Assembly (NCBI RefSeq): GCF_024323335.1
Contig: NC_066579.1
Location: 51,914,771-51,978,770, forward strand
DNA from: Lathyrus oleraceus
Lineage: Eukaryota > Streptophyta > Magnoliopsida > Fabales > Fabaceae
DNA: 64,000 bases
Reading direction: 5' to 3'
The translations under genes were made by a program, and so were the position numbers. Below the pieces are notes generated by a model, which worked only from the letters and a program-made list of their open reading frames with translations, made no database searches and was not told the origin of the DNA. Shown in pieces: positions 23,091 to 35,900 of the stretch; position 1 is the stretch's first letter, and each line of letters opens with the position of its first letter.

Positions 23091-24966
23091 TTTTCTTTTT
23101 GATCAATGAGTTAAAGGTTGATAAGTTAGCATTGATTAGAGGGATTTAACCTTCCTTGATTCAAATCTAATTCATCTTGATCAATTGATCAAGTGAATGG
23201 CTTTGCATTAAGGATAGGTTGTCTTTTAAATCATGCAAAAGGCTTAAACCAATACAAGATCAATTCTCTTCTCCTTTTTGGCATGGCAAGTTGTTGGGAC
23301 TTGGTTCACTAATCAAGACTCCTAACTTGTGTTTGTTGCCTACATTATTATTGACCGGCCTTAGATAGTTCTGACTTCTACATAAGTCCAATTACGATTT
23401 CTTAACATAGCGCTAAATTTGCCTTATGGCACACTAACTACTAACACTAACTATTGACAATTAACATTTACTTTATGCAATTTACTTTAATGCAATTTAC
23501 TATTCTTGCACATATTATTCATTTGCTTTTCTCTTTGCTCACTTGAGCACATGTTTATGTTAATGCCATTTGCCTTTTGCTCACTTGAGCACATAATTGT
23601 GTATATATTATTTTTGCTTCTGTTTTGTTTTGATTGTGGTGAACCTAATGCAAAGAAATGGACTTAGTTTCTAGGACTTTCCCTATGCAAAGAAATGGAG
23701 AATTGGACTTAGTTTCTAGGACCTTCCTTATGCAAAATTGGAGTAAAAGGATCTTAATGGTGAAGATGGATTAGAAGAACCAAATCTCTAAACTCACTCT
23801 TGTCCATTCTTGTTTTACTTTATGGAACTTTTGATGTGTGTGCTTTTGTGCTAGGAGTTCCCATTTGAGCTTAATTGGAGGACCATTGCCATGTTCATCT
23901 ATGTGGAAGATACAAGATACATTGAGGATCTCTTCTATGAGACTTGTTTGATTGCTTATACTTTGTGGTTGCTTATTCCAAAGGATGGGAGCTACTTGGA
24001 TCATCAATATGATCTCAAGAGAGGAACTCCTTGTGTGGCTTATTTCTTTCCCTTCTCCTTTTGTTTTGCTTAGGACTTAGCCATTCTTCTTCATCTCTCC
24101 ACTCTAACCCAAGCCAAAACTTTTGTGCAAACATTTAACCTTTGTTTTCAACATTAGAAACCTAAGCCTTATGATTTTGATTTTTAAACTTTCTTTTCAT
24201 AACACTTATTTTGAAATGAACTTTTAAGTCAACTTTGACCATTTTGTATATACTTCTAATTGGTAAATATAACCCATCCAAATTTATTTTTGTGGTTCCA
24301 ATGGCCACTTCTTAATCAAAATCTTTCATAACCTTTAGCTATTAGGTTTGAGTTATCTTGGTGGTAGATGTAATACTCACCTATATCCTTAGTGATGGAC
24401 AATGAGTCTTCCATGCTTATTATAGGGTTAACCCCTCACTAGCATGTTGAAGCCATCCTCACATGGTGGATTTGTGGTTTGGTTGAGTTTTCTCCCTTTG
24501 ATAACAAAAGATCTTAAGGATTTTGGACCAATTAATTCACCAACTCATTTTGAAATTTTTACCCCGAACTACGAGGTTTTGATCCTAATCTTTTTATAAG
24601 ATGGTACGTAGGCAATGGGTTTATCCATCCAAACACAAAATGTAAATAACTTGTACATTCTCTTCCCATCTCTTCAATCATGTTTGCACAAACAAAATTT
24701 TCACAAAACAACAACCTTACCAAGTATGAAAAGGGCTCCCTAGGAGTACCTAGGATGTTTTGTATGCCTAACACCTTCCCATTGCATAACCAACCCCCTT
24801 ACCCAGATCTCTGTTTCTTTTACTAGTTTTTTTTGTTAAAACTATTAGGTTTTTGTTCGCTTTCTAACCATTGCTTTGGATAAATAGGAGTGCGGTGGCG
24901 ACTCGACTTGTATGGTTTACCTTGGATTTAGTCAATATCTCTAATGGTAACGAATACCCCGCTACA

Positions 24967-24971
24967 GAAAC
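24967..24971. repeat. Target site duplication (GAAAC), right copy
   Basis: This matches 3191-3195. On its right the older element's RT coding sequence continues on the minus strand. Confidence 0.93.
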
Positions 24972-26037
24972 CACAGACTTATTTTTCTGTTCTTGGCTCA
25001 GGCATTTCTTGTATCGCTTTCACTTTGGCAGGATCCACCTCAATCCCTTTTCACTAACAATAAAACCCAATAGTTTTCCAGATCTCACCCCGAAAGTACA
25101 CTTGTTCGGATTAAGCCTCAACTTGAATTTCCTCAAACGCTCAAACAGTTTCTGCAGATTCACCAAATGTTCTTCTTCCGTCTGAGATTTGGCAATCATA
25201 TCATCAACATAAACCTCGATTTCATGATGAATCATATCATGGAAAAGAGTTACCATAGCTCGTTGATATGTTGCCCCAGCATTTTTCAGACCAAACGGCA
25301 TCACCTTGTAGCAGAAGGTGCCCCATGGGGTTATGAAAGTTGTCTTCTCCATGTCTTCTGGTGCCATCTTAATTTGATTATTGCCAGAAAAGCCATCCAT
25401 GAAGGAGAATACCGAGAACTGAGCCGTGTTATCCACCAAAACATCGATGTGAGGTAATGGGAAATCATCTTTAGGACTAGCTTTGTTCAGATCTCGGTAG
25501 TCAACACACATCCGCACTTTTCCATCCTTCTTAGGTACTGGAACGATATTTGCAACCCATGGCGGATAATTTGTAACCGCTAGAAACCCTGCATCCAACT
25601 GTTTTTACACTTCTTCCTTTATCTTGACAGCCATCTCTGGTCTTGTTCTTCTGAGCTTCTGCTTGACCGGAGGACAATCCTCTTTGAGAGGCAAACGGTG
25701 TATCACAATGTCTGTGTCAAGCCCTGGCATGTCCTGATAAGATCAAGCGAAGATGTCAACATACTCTTGCAGCAATTCAATCAGCCCCTTCTTCATATTA
25801 TCTTCCAAAGCAGCCCCTATCTTGACTTCTCTCTTGACGTCCTCAGTGCCGAGATTAATCACTTCAATGGACTCTTGATGCGGTTGAATGACCCTTTCCT
25901 CTTGTTTTAACAACCTGACAAGTTCTTCAGGGAGTTCACAGTCTTCATCACCCTCTTCTTCAGCTTGAAAGATTGGATTTTCAAAGTCGAAGCGAGCCAT
26001 AGCAGAATTGTTATCATTAGGATTCGGTGATGTGCAT
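24972..26037 (-). pseudogene. pol 5' part: linker and reverse transcriptase of the older element
   Basis: Read leftward, an acidic linker (AEEEGDEDCELPEEL) leads into reverse transcriptase with VPKKDGKVRMCVDYRDLN, FMDGFSGNNQI and YVDD near 25190. The gene then stops at the junction with the nested element and resumes at 3195. Defects are stops at 25743-25745 (Trp in the homologue), 25605-25607 (Gln) and 24979-24981 (Gln), and a 1-bp deletion near 25043-25047. The GYNQI motif reads GNNQI here. Function would have been copying the RNA genome into DNA. Confidence 0.92.
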
Positions 26038-26304
26038 CTGCATGAGTGATGGTATGTGCTTATGAGTGTGAACAAGGAGTGAAAACTAAACAAAACATTA
26101 CCAAAAATATGTTGTTTTTTATTTTTTTTATTTTTTTTTTAAAACTGCAAAAATAGAAAGACAGTGAACAAAATATTTGAATGCAAAAAGACGTCCTTTA
26201 TTTATGATAAAAAATGCAGTTATTCACATAGATGAGCCCTACGATGAGTCATTACGCTCGGGGCGGAACGTAAGACTTGGACATGCACAAATTAACAAAG
26301 AAAA
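26038..26304 (-). other. Probable intron between protease and RT of the older element
   Basis: This stretch on the minus strand separates the gag-pro stop (26305-26307) from the RT frame. It ends in a good 3' splice site, CATGCAG followed by ATGCACATCACCG, with AG at 26039-26038. A T-rich tract lies upstream in window terms near 26110-26140 (A-rich on the sense strand). It sits at the same place as the probable intron of the plus-strand element. The donor is not identified. Confidence 0.55.
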
Positions 26305-29300
26305 TTACTCTTCAAGAAGAGTGACTTGGATAATCTCGTCAGAAGACCAATTGCGGAGAAATTCACCCGGGACCCTTGGACGCACCCAGTTGTCAATGTC
26401 GCAAGCACTATCCTCATCTTCTTCGTTGATTGCAGAGACCTGACCATACTAAATGATGTCAGCACTGGAGAAAGTAATCGGCCCCTGACGAGTCTGAGGC
26501 GTTGAAGTTGTAGAAGTCAATGCTGGCTGATATCCAATCCCAAACTTATCTTCCTTCATAGGTAAATCCAACAGACGTCCCCAACCGGGAGCAACACCTG
26601 AATTTACCAAGGCTTGTGCCTGCTTGAAGGACAAAATAGAGACACCTGCTTCAACCTCTTCCACTGGAGCTGCATCTTTGACTTGAACTGCCTCAAAGGC
26701 CTGCCACAGAGTCTCATGAATCTCACCTTCTACCTCTACATACTTGAATGTAGACAGGTGACTGACCAGAATGTCCTCCTCACCACAGACAATGATAATT
26801 CTTCCGTTGACCGGGAACTTGATCTTCTGATGCAAGGTCGAGGAAACTGCCCCGGCATTGTGGATCCAAGGACGACCCAGCAAGTAGTTATACAAAGGAG
26901 TGATATTAATCACATAGAAGACGGTGTTCAAGGTTTGTGATCTAATCTGAATTGGCAATTCTACCTCTCCGAACACCGACCTCTTAGAACCATCGAAGAC
27001 TCTCACCACCAGATCGGAAGTCTTCAAGATCAAACCTTCTACATCTAACCTTGACAGGGATCTCTTGGGTAGCACATTGAGAGAGGAACCTGTATCCACC
27101 AGAACATGGGATAGCATAGTGTCTTTACACTCCACCGAGATGTGCAAAGCCTTGTTATGATCGTGTCCAGCTGGCGTCAAGTCAGCATCAGTAAAACCCA
27201 ACCCGTTGCTTGCATGAACATTTGCAACGATCCCTTCTAGTTGGTTCACTAAGATCTCCCGAGGCACATACGCAGCATTAAGGACCTTCAGGAGTGCCAC
27301 CCTGTGTGCCTCCGAACACAGCAGGAGTGAGAGAATAGATATCTTGGACGGCGTATGAATCAACTGATCGACTACCTTGTAGTCGCTTTTCTTTATGATT
27401 CTCAAAAGCTCGTCCGCATCTTTCGCAAAAGCAGGCTCAGAGCCAGCCTGTGGTACAGAGGTACCCTCATTCGTAACTTGCTTGCCTTTGGCCTTCGCCA
27501 CGGCGTCAGCACTATCAGGTTGGATAATTGGTGGTGAGAACCGTCTACCACTTCTAATGAATCGCCCGATTCCACCAACATTGTCCACTGTGGGATCTTT
27601 TACTTCGACTTCAGATTCAGACTTCTGATCCTGCACCTCTTCCATTCTCAGTGGCTGCTCCACTCCATGATCATGTGTGTACACACTCCCCCCGTAATGC
27701 CAAGGAATGACCCTTTCGCTGGTGAAAGGTAAAGGACCAGGGGTCGTGATGGTCAAAGTGGATTGATGCGGTCGCACTGGTGGTACCGCTTGCGCTACTA
27801 GAACACTAATCTGAGCGGTCGGGTAGAAAATTGTGATAGTGGCAACGTCACAGTCATACTCAGAAATCTTATTTATTTAAGTACAAACATCCGAAACATT
27901 GGAGTCAAGTTCAACAAGTACATCGGAATCAAGCACAATGTTTGGAATATCAGCAACAGCACCAGAAAGATTAATTGCATCATTGGGAATTACAAAATCA
28001 GCAGGAACAACATTTGTAAATTCTTAAGCATCTTCAAGAAAGAGAGGATCAACATTTGCATTCTCAACAACCCCTTCAACGACCCCTTCAACAGACCTTT
28101 GGGCAGATAGGTCTTCAGCTTGAAGGACACCATCGTCAAGCAAGGCTTGGATACCCTGCTGCAGCTTCACACAACCCCCACTCTGTGCAACACAACCCAA
28201 ACAACCGCTCCCGTAACCGGGGAAAACATCTGCCTTTAGCAAGTATTCTTTGATTTCCAACAATGGAGTCTTCAGCTTCAACGCCTCCTTGAGTAATTTG
28301 ACTTCTCTTTCAACCATGTTAACATTTGCTCTACCATGCTGCGGCATATGATTGTTGACAACATTAGGAGCCGGCGCAAAGTTGATGGCCTTTGAATTAA
28401 TGAGGTCCTGAACTACGTGCTTAAAAGCTTTGCAGTTCTCAATAGTGTGGCCAGGTTCCCCAGAGTGGAACTCACACCTAGCATTGGCGTCATCACCCAC
28501 TGGAAGCCTGCCAATAGGAGGAGCCAAAGTGCGTAACTGCATAAGTTGCAACTGCTGAAGGTTGGGAAGCAACTGGGCGTACGACATCGGAAGAGCGTCA
28601 AAATGCCTATCCATCATCCTCTGTCTCTGTTGATAAGCGGGTCTGTTACCATGTTGTTGTTGGTATTGATTTTGTTGACGTTGAGGTTGTTGTTGTTGCA
28701 CTGGTGCTGTAGTCGGAATGGTCACAGTTGTAACATAAGGTTGCTGATGGTAATTCTGAAAACTGCTCCTTCGGTTACCTCTGCCCTGATAATAAGACAC
28801 AACATTTGCATCCCCTTCTCTCCTCTTCTGTCCTCCTAAGAACGGCTTCTTTGACCCCGAAGATGATCCAACCCCATTTTGGATCTTACACGTCTTCAAG
28901 TAGTTCTCCACCCTCTCACCGGTAGAGACCACATCATCAAAATTCGAGGCGTTGCAACCCACCAGACGCTCCAAATAAGATCCAGGCAGTGTGTTCATAA
29001 ACATATTGGCCATCTCTTTTTCCAACATCGGAGGCTGAACACGGGAAGTCATCTCTCTCCAGCGTTGAGCATACTCTTTGAAGCACTCGTTGCTCTTGAG
29101 AGACAGATTCTGGAGCTGAGTCCTGTCAGGTGCCATATCCGTATTGTACTGATATTGCTTCACAAAAGCCTCAGCCAAGTCTCTCCAGCAGTGAATATGG
29201 GCTTTGTCCAGCCTCATATACCACTCTAAGGATGCCCCAGCTAGGCTGTCCTCGAAGAAGTACATGAGCAACTTCTCATCGTCAAAATATGCAACCATCT

Positions 29301-29781
29301 TGCGGAAGTAAGCTTGCACATGAGTCTTCGGGCAAGAGTTGCCATTGTATTTATCGAAAACTGGGACTCTGAACTTTGGTGGAACTCTCACACCTGGGAC
29401 CAGCCCCAAGTCAGCAACATCCACATCAAGAGCATTCTGCCTTTCCACAACTTTCAACCTCTCTTCCAGTCTCCGAAACATAGGGTCCATACCATGGCCC
29501 ATGCCAAAGTCCTCTTGAAGCAGGGGGAACTGATCCTCCTGATCATCATGGATGGGTTGTTGATCAAGGTTGACACGTGGGATCGGGATAGGCCCCGGTC
29601 TATTGGGTCCATTAGCCTCTCCAGCTGGAGGATCAGCCACAACCTCCGGTTGAGTAGTAGGGGGCTCCCTCTGTACCAACAATCTAAGCTCCTGCTGTCC
29701 TTGAGCCACTCCTTGGACCACTTCCATGAACTGATTCATGCGAATCCTCATCTCAGTGAGATCTGCTTGTAGACCTTCCAT
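26305..29781 (-). pseudogene. gag-protease polyprotein of the older element
   Basis: This is one frame from ATG at 29781 to TAA at 26305-26307, with stops at 28024-28026, 27877-27879 and 26449-26451. The gag part (585 codons, 29781-28024) is fully open. It has a Pro/Gln-rich N-terminus, the capsid core (FRVPVFDKYNGNSCP, ASLEWYMRL, AEAFVKQYQYN), a Gln-rich stretch and a C-x2-H-x5-H-x4-C knuckle (CEFHSGEPGHTIENC). The protease has LVDTGSSLNVLP with Asp at 27094-27096 and LLGRPWIH. The open gag frame could still make a capsid-like protein if the LTR is transcribed, which is inference. Confidence 0.9.
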
Positions 29782-30306
29782 TGCCCTATGTTGATTTCAT
29801 CGGGTACCGTATCGGTGAGTGCCTGAGTCAGATATCCTGCTAGTGGAATACCAAACAAAATGAGAACACTATGGTGGTACCTGTTATGCAAGACATGCTA
29901 ATGAATATGCAAATCCAATGACATGTTTATCAATTCCAAAGGGCATTCTACCCCTTGATTCCAGTCTCTCAATAGATAAACAGTATAAGAAGATCGAGTC
30001 GTGGATAAACTTCGGAGACCAAGATGCAATAAAGAAAAACCGTCATACAAATGAGTTCAAAGAGATGGGCCTTAGCCAACAGTACATCAAAAGAGGATCT
30101 CCACAACAAGCCTGTGGATCATCACTACAAAGCAACAAAGAAACACAACAAGTAAAAAGAGGAACAAAATTCAGGAATCAGCCTCCTGTATACAACCCAT
30201 AAGGACTGCTCCTAACTTCAGCCAGCAGTGCCACCGTGTCAGGATGATCTAGAGATTCTGTCAAACGCCGGATAAGCAAATTCCTCTTGTGAATAATCCC
30301 ATCCAG
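29782..30306 (-). other. Spacer between ORF1 and gag of the older element
   Basis: This is 525 bases of non-coding sequence between the ORF1 stop and the gag start. The plus-strand element has only about 175 bases here. I see no gene. A 94-codon frame on the opposite strand has no recognisable feature. Confidence 0.7.
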
Positions 30307-32028
30307 TTATTTGATGTGCTCTATGTAATAATCCTCATTATCCTCCCCGAATACCTCTTCAAGTGTAGATTTCTTCAAACCCGCCAGCACTTTGAGTTCT
30401 TCAATCTGTTCTTGAGCCTTGTCGAATTGATCTGTGATGTAACCATTGGTTGTACGGGCACACAGGAGCTCATTGTTCTTCTCCTTCAGCAGTGTCTTCA
30501 ACTTCTCCATCTGACCAGTCAATTGGGCCACCGTCTCCTCCTCTTTTGCCTTCCGAGAAGCTAAGAATGCATCCCATTGTTCTTGCCACCCAGCTAACTT
30601 ACCACGAGCATTCGTTAACTGCTGCTTGACTCGCCTCAACTTAAAACTAGATGACCCCAAAGCTTTGTTAGTTTTCCTGAATAAGTTCACCTCCACAACC
30701 AATTTCTTTTCCGCTTCCTCTTGCAATTTGACAGCTTCCCCCTTCTGATATTTTGCCTCATGGTATAGACGCATAAAGTCCTGCAACTTCACACTCAACT
30801 CCGAGTTTGAAGTTTGAAGTTCCTCCATGGTATTCTTCAATTTGTCATACTCCTCTCGGCTCACCATTGTTGACTGCTCAGGAGTAGGTGGATACAAAGG
30901 TTCTTCAATGGGAAACGACAGACTAAACTCTTCGACTCTTCTCCGAAGCCATTCTTCATACTGAGGATAAGTCGTGCAATCCCCTCTTCCAAGCACAGTC
31001 CTTCCTCTCTCGATTACCTTGAGCCAGGCCTCAGCTGCCTTATGGGATACAGTAAGATCATATGAAGAATGGAAAAACAGAGATTCTTCCACGTCTTTTT
31101 CCAAAGGCGGAGTTTTTAAAGCATACCCAAACTGTCTGACTGCTAGAGAAGGATTATAGTTGATTCCTCCTCTTCTTCCTACCAACGGCATATTCGGGAA
31201 GTTGCCGCAGCTGTGAATAATATCCGCCCGAAGCAAGTTCCGGTCAGACCACCAAGAAATATCTTTAGCTCTTATCCCCATCAAACTCTTCGACCAACTC
31301 AACGAGTCCTTGAAATCAACGAACGCTCCCGACTTGGGCAGGTGAGAACTGAACCACTTATAAAACAAGGGTGCACAACAATTCACCAATCCTCCTTTTC
31401 TATTCTCATTCCTGTGATGCACTAAATGAAAGAAATCTCCCAGCAAAGTCAACATTGGATTTCCCAACACGAAGAGGCATACTGCGTCTACGTCCACAAA
31501 TTTTGCAACATTAGGGAACAGGACAATCCCGTATACACAAAGAGCCAAAACAACATTGAAACCCCTCCGATCACCATCTTCAAGCTTCTTCTTGGCTTCT
31601 CCCACTAAGAAACTCAGATGAAAACCACTGACTCCTCCTTTCTGACACATATTAGACTCCAAGGTTGATTTCCCCAAATATGTGGCTGAAGCAACCACGC
31701 TGGAATCGGGTAGAAACTCAGAACTGTAGAATAGAAACTGTGACTTGATAGGAACTCTGAGAAAACTGGCAACCTCCTCCAAAGTAGGGACCAAGATATA
31801 ACCTGGGAATGTAAAACACCTCAATGGAGGGTCATAGAACTGCAGCAATGTAAAGAGAGCATCGTGTTGATCTTTGGAGAGGACCGTAACGAAAATTAGA
31901 ATCAACCCGTAATCCTTCCGGAATCTTTCTAGAGAATCATGATCCATTAACTTCATCACCTGTTGAATGGGATCCAAACAAACCATAGGAAACTTGTAGG
32001 CGACATGTCTTTTTCTGCCAATATCCAT
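30307..32028 (-). CDS. Ogre-type ORF1 protein, intact (573 aa)
   Basis: This is an uninterrupted 573-codon frame upstream of gag in the older element. Residues about 1-370 are a globular domain with FYDPPLRCFTF, VPTLEEVASFL, GIVLFPNVAKFVDVD, LLGDFFH and GGINYNPSLAVRQFGY, all shared with the broken ORF1 at 9010-10461. Residues about 390-560 are Glu/Lys/Leu-rich with heptad-like spacing, so very probably a long coiled coil (EEYDKLKNTMEELQTSNSEL, QLTGQMEKLKTLLKEKNNEL). The C-terminus is acidic. I see no zinc finger or known catalytic motif. Function is unknown in the family. Coiled coil plus position before gag suggests a structural or RNA-associated role, which is inference. The start MDIGRKRH aligns with the homologue's start. 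Confidence 0.88.
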   Translation of the reverse strand: MDIGRKRHVAYKFPMVCLDPIQQVMKLMDHDSLERFRKDYGLILIFVTVLSKDQHDALFTLLQFYDPPLRCFTFPGYILVPTLEEVASFLRVPIKSQFLFYSSEFLPDSSVVASATYLGKSTLESNMCQKGGVSGFHLSFLVGEAKKKLEDGDRRGFNVVLALCVYGIVLFPNVAKFVDVDAVCLFVLGNPMLTLLGDFFHLVHHRNENRKGGLVNCCAPLFYKWFSSHLPKSGAFVDFKDSLSWSKSLMGIRAKDISWWSDRNLLRADIIHSCGNFPNMPLVGRRGGINYNPSLAVRQFGYALKTPPLEKDVEESLFFHSSYDLTVSHKAAEAWLKVIERGRTVLGRGDCTTYPQYEEWLRRRVEEFSLSFPIEEPLYPPTPEQSTMVSREEYDKLKNTMEELQTSNSELSVKLQDFMRLYHEAKYQKGEAVKLQEEAEKKLVVEVNLFRKTNKALGSSSFKLRRVKQQLTNARGKLAGWQEQWDAFLASRKAKEEETVAQLTGQMEKLKTLLKEKNNELLCARTTNGYITDQFDKAQEQIEELKVLAGLKKSTLEEVFGEDNEDYYIEHIK

Positions 32029-32920
32029 CTTAGGAGAACTAGAAAACCCCGACTAGAATCAAGAAGAGGATATAAACCCCTGGGAATAGATAAACATGTG
32101 TTAAATGATATGAATGCGAAATGATGTGATGCAATGCAGTGACATGGGAATCAGGATTGCTGTATCTGCTCGAACAACTGCCAGGTCGCACTGTCTGAAG
32201 AGAAAACCACTAAGGAACATATAAAAGATCAAAGTTCTGCTCCAACAAAAAATACCAGAAAACCGGGTTGGTTGAAGGTTAAGGTTTCCTGAATTTAGCC
32301 CGCCCCTCACTGGTAGGTTCTAAGAACAGAAGTTTATCAGCTTCTAGCCCTTCAATCGAGAATAATACGTTTACCACTGAAGGTTTGGCATTATTACGAG
32401 ACAAAAGACCTCCACTGACTCCCCTCAACAGGACATCCTAAAAGCAAGTTCCCAGCCTCGGGGTCCTCGGATTGAGCAGGGAGAATGCGCCCACTAGAGC
32501 TAACATAACCGCGTCTCGGAGGGGAGGCCTCGACTGGGTCCTCGGGAAATGGTCACCAGAGTCGACGATTTCTAGAGGAACATACTGTCGTTACGGAACA
32601 CCCGTAGGATAGAATATATCCCAAAGAAACCTCGTATGGGTGTGGGTCTTCATGAACGACTTAACATAGCAACATGCTACGCAAGCCTCATGACTATCCA
32701 CTCTAAAACCTGTGTGTACCCTCAAGCCTGGGTAGTGGGCTTATCTCTCATAGAATAACCCACCCCAACAAACAACCCCATAGATCCAACAGATACAACA
32801 ATCATATGTACACAATGCAATAAGATAAATGCTGAAATTAAATAACTGTACAAAAGAATAAACACCCAACAAACAAGACACTCGCAAAAGCTAAGAGGGA
32901 CTCGCATAGGGAAACCAGGG
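32029..32920 (-). other. Leader between primer site and ORF1 of the older element
   Basis: This is about 0.9 kb of non-coding leader, the same length as in the plus-strand element. It includes a GC-richer patch near 32440-32600 with repeated CCTCGG/CCTCGGG words. It may hold packaging or dimerisation structure, but I see no specific signal. Confidence 0.65.
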
Positions 32921-32938
32921 TCCCCAACAGAGTCGCCA
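32921..32938 (-). other. Primer binding site of the older element, tRNA-Arg type
   Basis: On the minus strand this reads TGGCGACTCTGTTGGGGA, two bases inside the LTR end. It differs by one base from the primer site of the plus-strand element and by about two from plant tRNA-Arg. It fixes the orientation and the inner LTR boundary. Confidence 0.88.
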
Positions 32939-32940
32939 GC

Positions 32941-35900
32941 TGTCGCAACGTGCGAAAAAAAACAACCGGCGAAAAAAGAAACAGAAGAGTCGCCACCGTT
33001 CGTTATTTATCCCAAAGGAGGGAAAGGAAACGATCGAAGAAAACCTGAAGAGAAGGAAAAGACAAGGTCTCGCAACCAAATCTAGGGTTCGGGAGTCGAT
33101 TATGCGAAGGGAAGGTATTACCACCCCTACGCATCCGTAGTACTCTACGGGATCCACTCTTGTTGTTCTAGTCTAAAGGGTGTAGGTTTATCTAAAGTAC
33201 TATTTGCTAAAAGAAGGTCGAAGGAAAATGACTCGCAAGGATGTCACATCCACTGCCTACGTATCTCATCTAAGTATGAGAATCAGAGTCTTTGTAGCTC
33301 GGCTACCTATGGGCGAAAGAGAAGTGTGCTCAGTAAGACATCGCGTCTCGTGCCTACGTATCTCATCTGGAATGAAAATCAGAGCAAAACGTAGTTCAGC
33401 TAACTACGGGAACAAGGGTCTCGATTGCAACTAGGGCAAGAGAAAGGGAAGGTCTCGATCGCAACGAGGGCGAGAGAAAAGAATCGTAGCAAGGGCGAAA
33501 GCAAACAAGGATTAGTTGTTAGTTGTCAGTCAAACTCGGCAAGACATCGCGTCTTGTGCCTACGTATCTCATCTGAACATGAGAATCAGAGTTGCTGTAG
33601 TTCGGATAACTAGGGGTTAAGGATGGCCATCTGAACATGGACTTACAAAAGAGGGGAACATCTACCTAATGTTAGCATGCAAAGAATAGGGGAATTCTAC
33701 CTATGTTATCATACAAAGGGTTCTACCTAATGGGTGCTACCTAAACGGAACAAGATTCGACGGATGGAGCAAGGAGAGGAGCCACGGATAAGGGTAGATG
33801 GTGATGCCTGAGGCAATCGACTTACAGGTAGATGGCGATGCATGAAGCAATCGACTTACAAGAGGATGGATGAATATGTTCTGGTTCTGTTAAGTTTTGA
33901 AAATGATTACTCGACGTTGGATCGAGCTTTTGATTTTGTTTTGAAATGATTATCGGATGTTCGTTTTAATTCTTGTATTAACAGATGAATAAAGAATGAA
34001 AGAATAAATATTATACACTTCATGGGAGAGGGGTACATTTGTTATGAATGGGGATGGTTCATGGCAATCAAACAATAAGAATATATGCCTCATACATCAT
34101 ACAAGTAGGCAACAGTTATCAAACAATTCAGATAAGCAAACAGGTATATAATCAAATCCAAGAAATAAAGAATGAAATAATGGAGCATTGAACAATACAT
34201 GGGAAGTATGAACATGTTAAACAATCAAGCAATGGTAAGCATGGATGAAAGAAACAAGTATAACAAATGATAGATGAATCAGACAGATGAAAAGAAATGC
34301 ACAAAAGGGTCCACTGAATAATTAAATCAGGAAATGAGGTAAGGATCAAATAAAATCAATATGAAAGGCCTCTAATACATGGCATATGAGATGAACAAGG
34401 GAGGATCAAAAGATCTCTTCAATTGCCATAAGCAATCCCTAAGTCAAACATCTATCATAAAAAAGTCAACCGAAAATTCAAGTCAACTTAAAAAATATCA
34501 AATAAATAGCAAATTAATCAAGAAAATTATGAAAAATTAAACTAAATAAGGTGGGATCAGGACATCATCATCCCCTAAAAAAGATTTTAAAAATAATGAA
34601 AATTGGTTATTTAATTAATTGAAATAAAACAGAGGTCAAAACAAAAGTCAACCAACCAAACTAGGTCAAAAAAAAATCCAAAATAAATTGAAAATGGGAA
34701 ATAAAATTCCAAGAAAAGGTCAGGTTGACCATGGGACAGTGGTCAACCTTCATCCCAAAAATCAAAATCTAAAAATGATTTTAAGCTATAAAAATAAAAT
34801 CAATAAAAAAATGTATGCTAATATGAACCATTTAGAATTAATAATTGAAATAAAATATTAACATTAAATAAATACGAAAATAAGAATTAAATAAGGCATT
34901 AAGAAATATGGAAAATATTTTTGGGTATTTTTATGAATAAAGGAAATATTTTAAAATAATTAAAATCTAATTAGAATAAAAATAAGAATTAAAAAATAAA
35001 TATGAAAGGATATGTGTTAGTGCTGATGGGCCTGGAAAAAGGGGGGTGTGGAAAACGAGTAGTGCAGGCCCATGATCCAAACAATAATTGAAACCAGTGT
35101 GGCACTTAATGAAATAACAATTAATTAAAATAAATCATGTAACCTTGTATCAATTGGTCAAGTTATTTTAAGTGACTAAAAGACAAAAACGCATGGGCGG
35201 TCCAGATTAAAAGATGCACGACAGATCTAACGGTTTTTAAAGCGCCACGCCATCGTCTTCTTCATGGGAACAAACCCTAGCCATGCAAACACGAAAATAC
35301 AGTGGATTTTCTTCAACTTCCACTCAATAATACGACCACTATGGGGCACCAAATGACACGAAATAAAATCCAGAACTCAATTATGAAATGTGAGGTTTAT
35401 CATGGTATCCTTGTTTGAGTAAAACGATGGCTTAATCATGGATAAATATTGTCAACAAGGTATCAATATGGGCACGGGAAAGGACAGAAAATAACAACAT
35501 AAACCAATATCAATAACACAAGCATATGATTAGCATGGTAATGATGATGAGCATGATGATGAGCATGGTAATGGCATGGTGAACAGTAATGATAATAAGC
35601 ATAGGTATATCAATACATGGCCATGGAAGATATAGTAAGATGATTACCTAGTGGAAGTTAGGTCCACTACCTCTTGATTTTGGAGAGAATGGAAGAATAT
35701 GATGCTTCCTTCTTGGAGCTTCAACTTCAAGAACTTGATGAGAAAATAAAGTCTGCTATGTGACCTTGCCCTTTGCTTGCTTCGAAAGTTCCAATGCCTT
35801 TTAGGTTTAGGGTTTTCAGCTTAAATATGGTGGATCAAATGTTTAAATGGGCTCAGAAATCCATGTTGTCCATAAGTAAAATGATGCAAAGTGAGGTGTA

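Larger units (their letters stand above)
3196..24966 (+). mobile_element. Ogre-like Ty3/gypsy LTR retrotransposon, complete, 21,771 bp
   Basis: This is a full-length element bounded by two long direct LTRs (3196-8091 and 20076-24966) that both run TG...CA and are flanked by GAAAC. Inside are a primer site matching tRNA-Arg, ORF1, gag-protease, a probable intron, RT-RH-aRH-INT, a long 3' UTR and a weak polypurine tract. Size, LTR length, ORF1 and dual RNase H fit the Ogre family known from legumes. All coding regions carry stops or frameshifts, so this copy could move only with proteins from another copy. It inserted into the pol gene of a related but distinct element, in the opposite orientation. 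Confidence 0.96.
20076..24966 (+). repeat. 3' LTR of the Ogre-like element (4,891 bp)
   Basis: This is the direct repeat of 3196-8091, with the same TGTAAGACC start and CCCCGCTACA end, followed by the GAAAC target copy. In a stretch I compared by eye (4741-5100 against about 21620-21980) there are three substitutions. Other stretches, such as the first kilobase, differ more. The small divergence implies a fairly recent insertion relative to the older element. No gene is seen. Confidence 0.96.

Noticed and set aside
28546..29772. Several plus-strand frames of 60-150 codons across gag of the older element
   Set aside because: They are antisense shadows of the open gag frame.
32440..32600. GC-richer CCTCGG words as a possible host promoter or CpG island
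   Set aside because: The stretch lies inside the retroelement leader and has no adjoining host gene.
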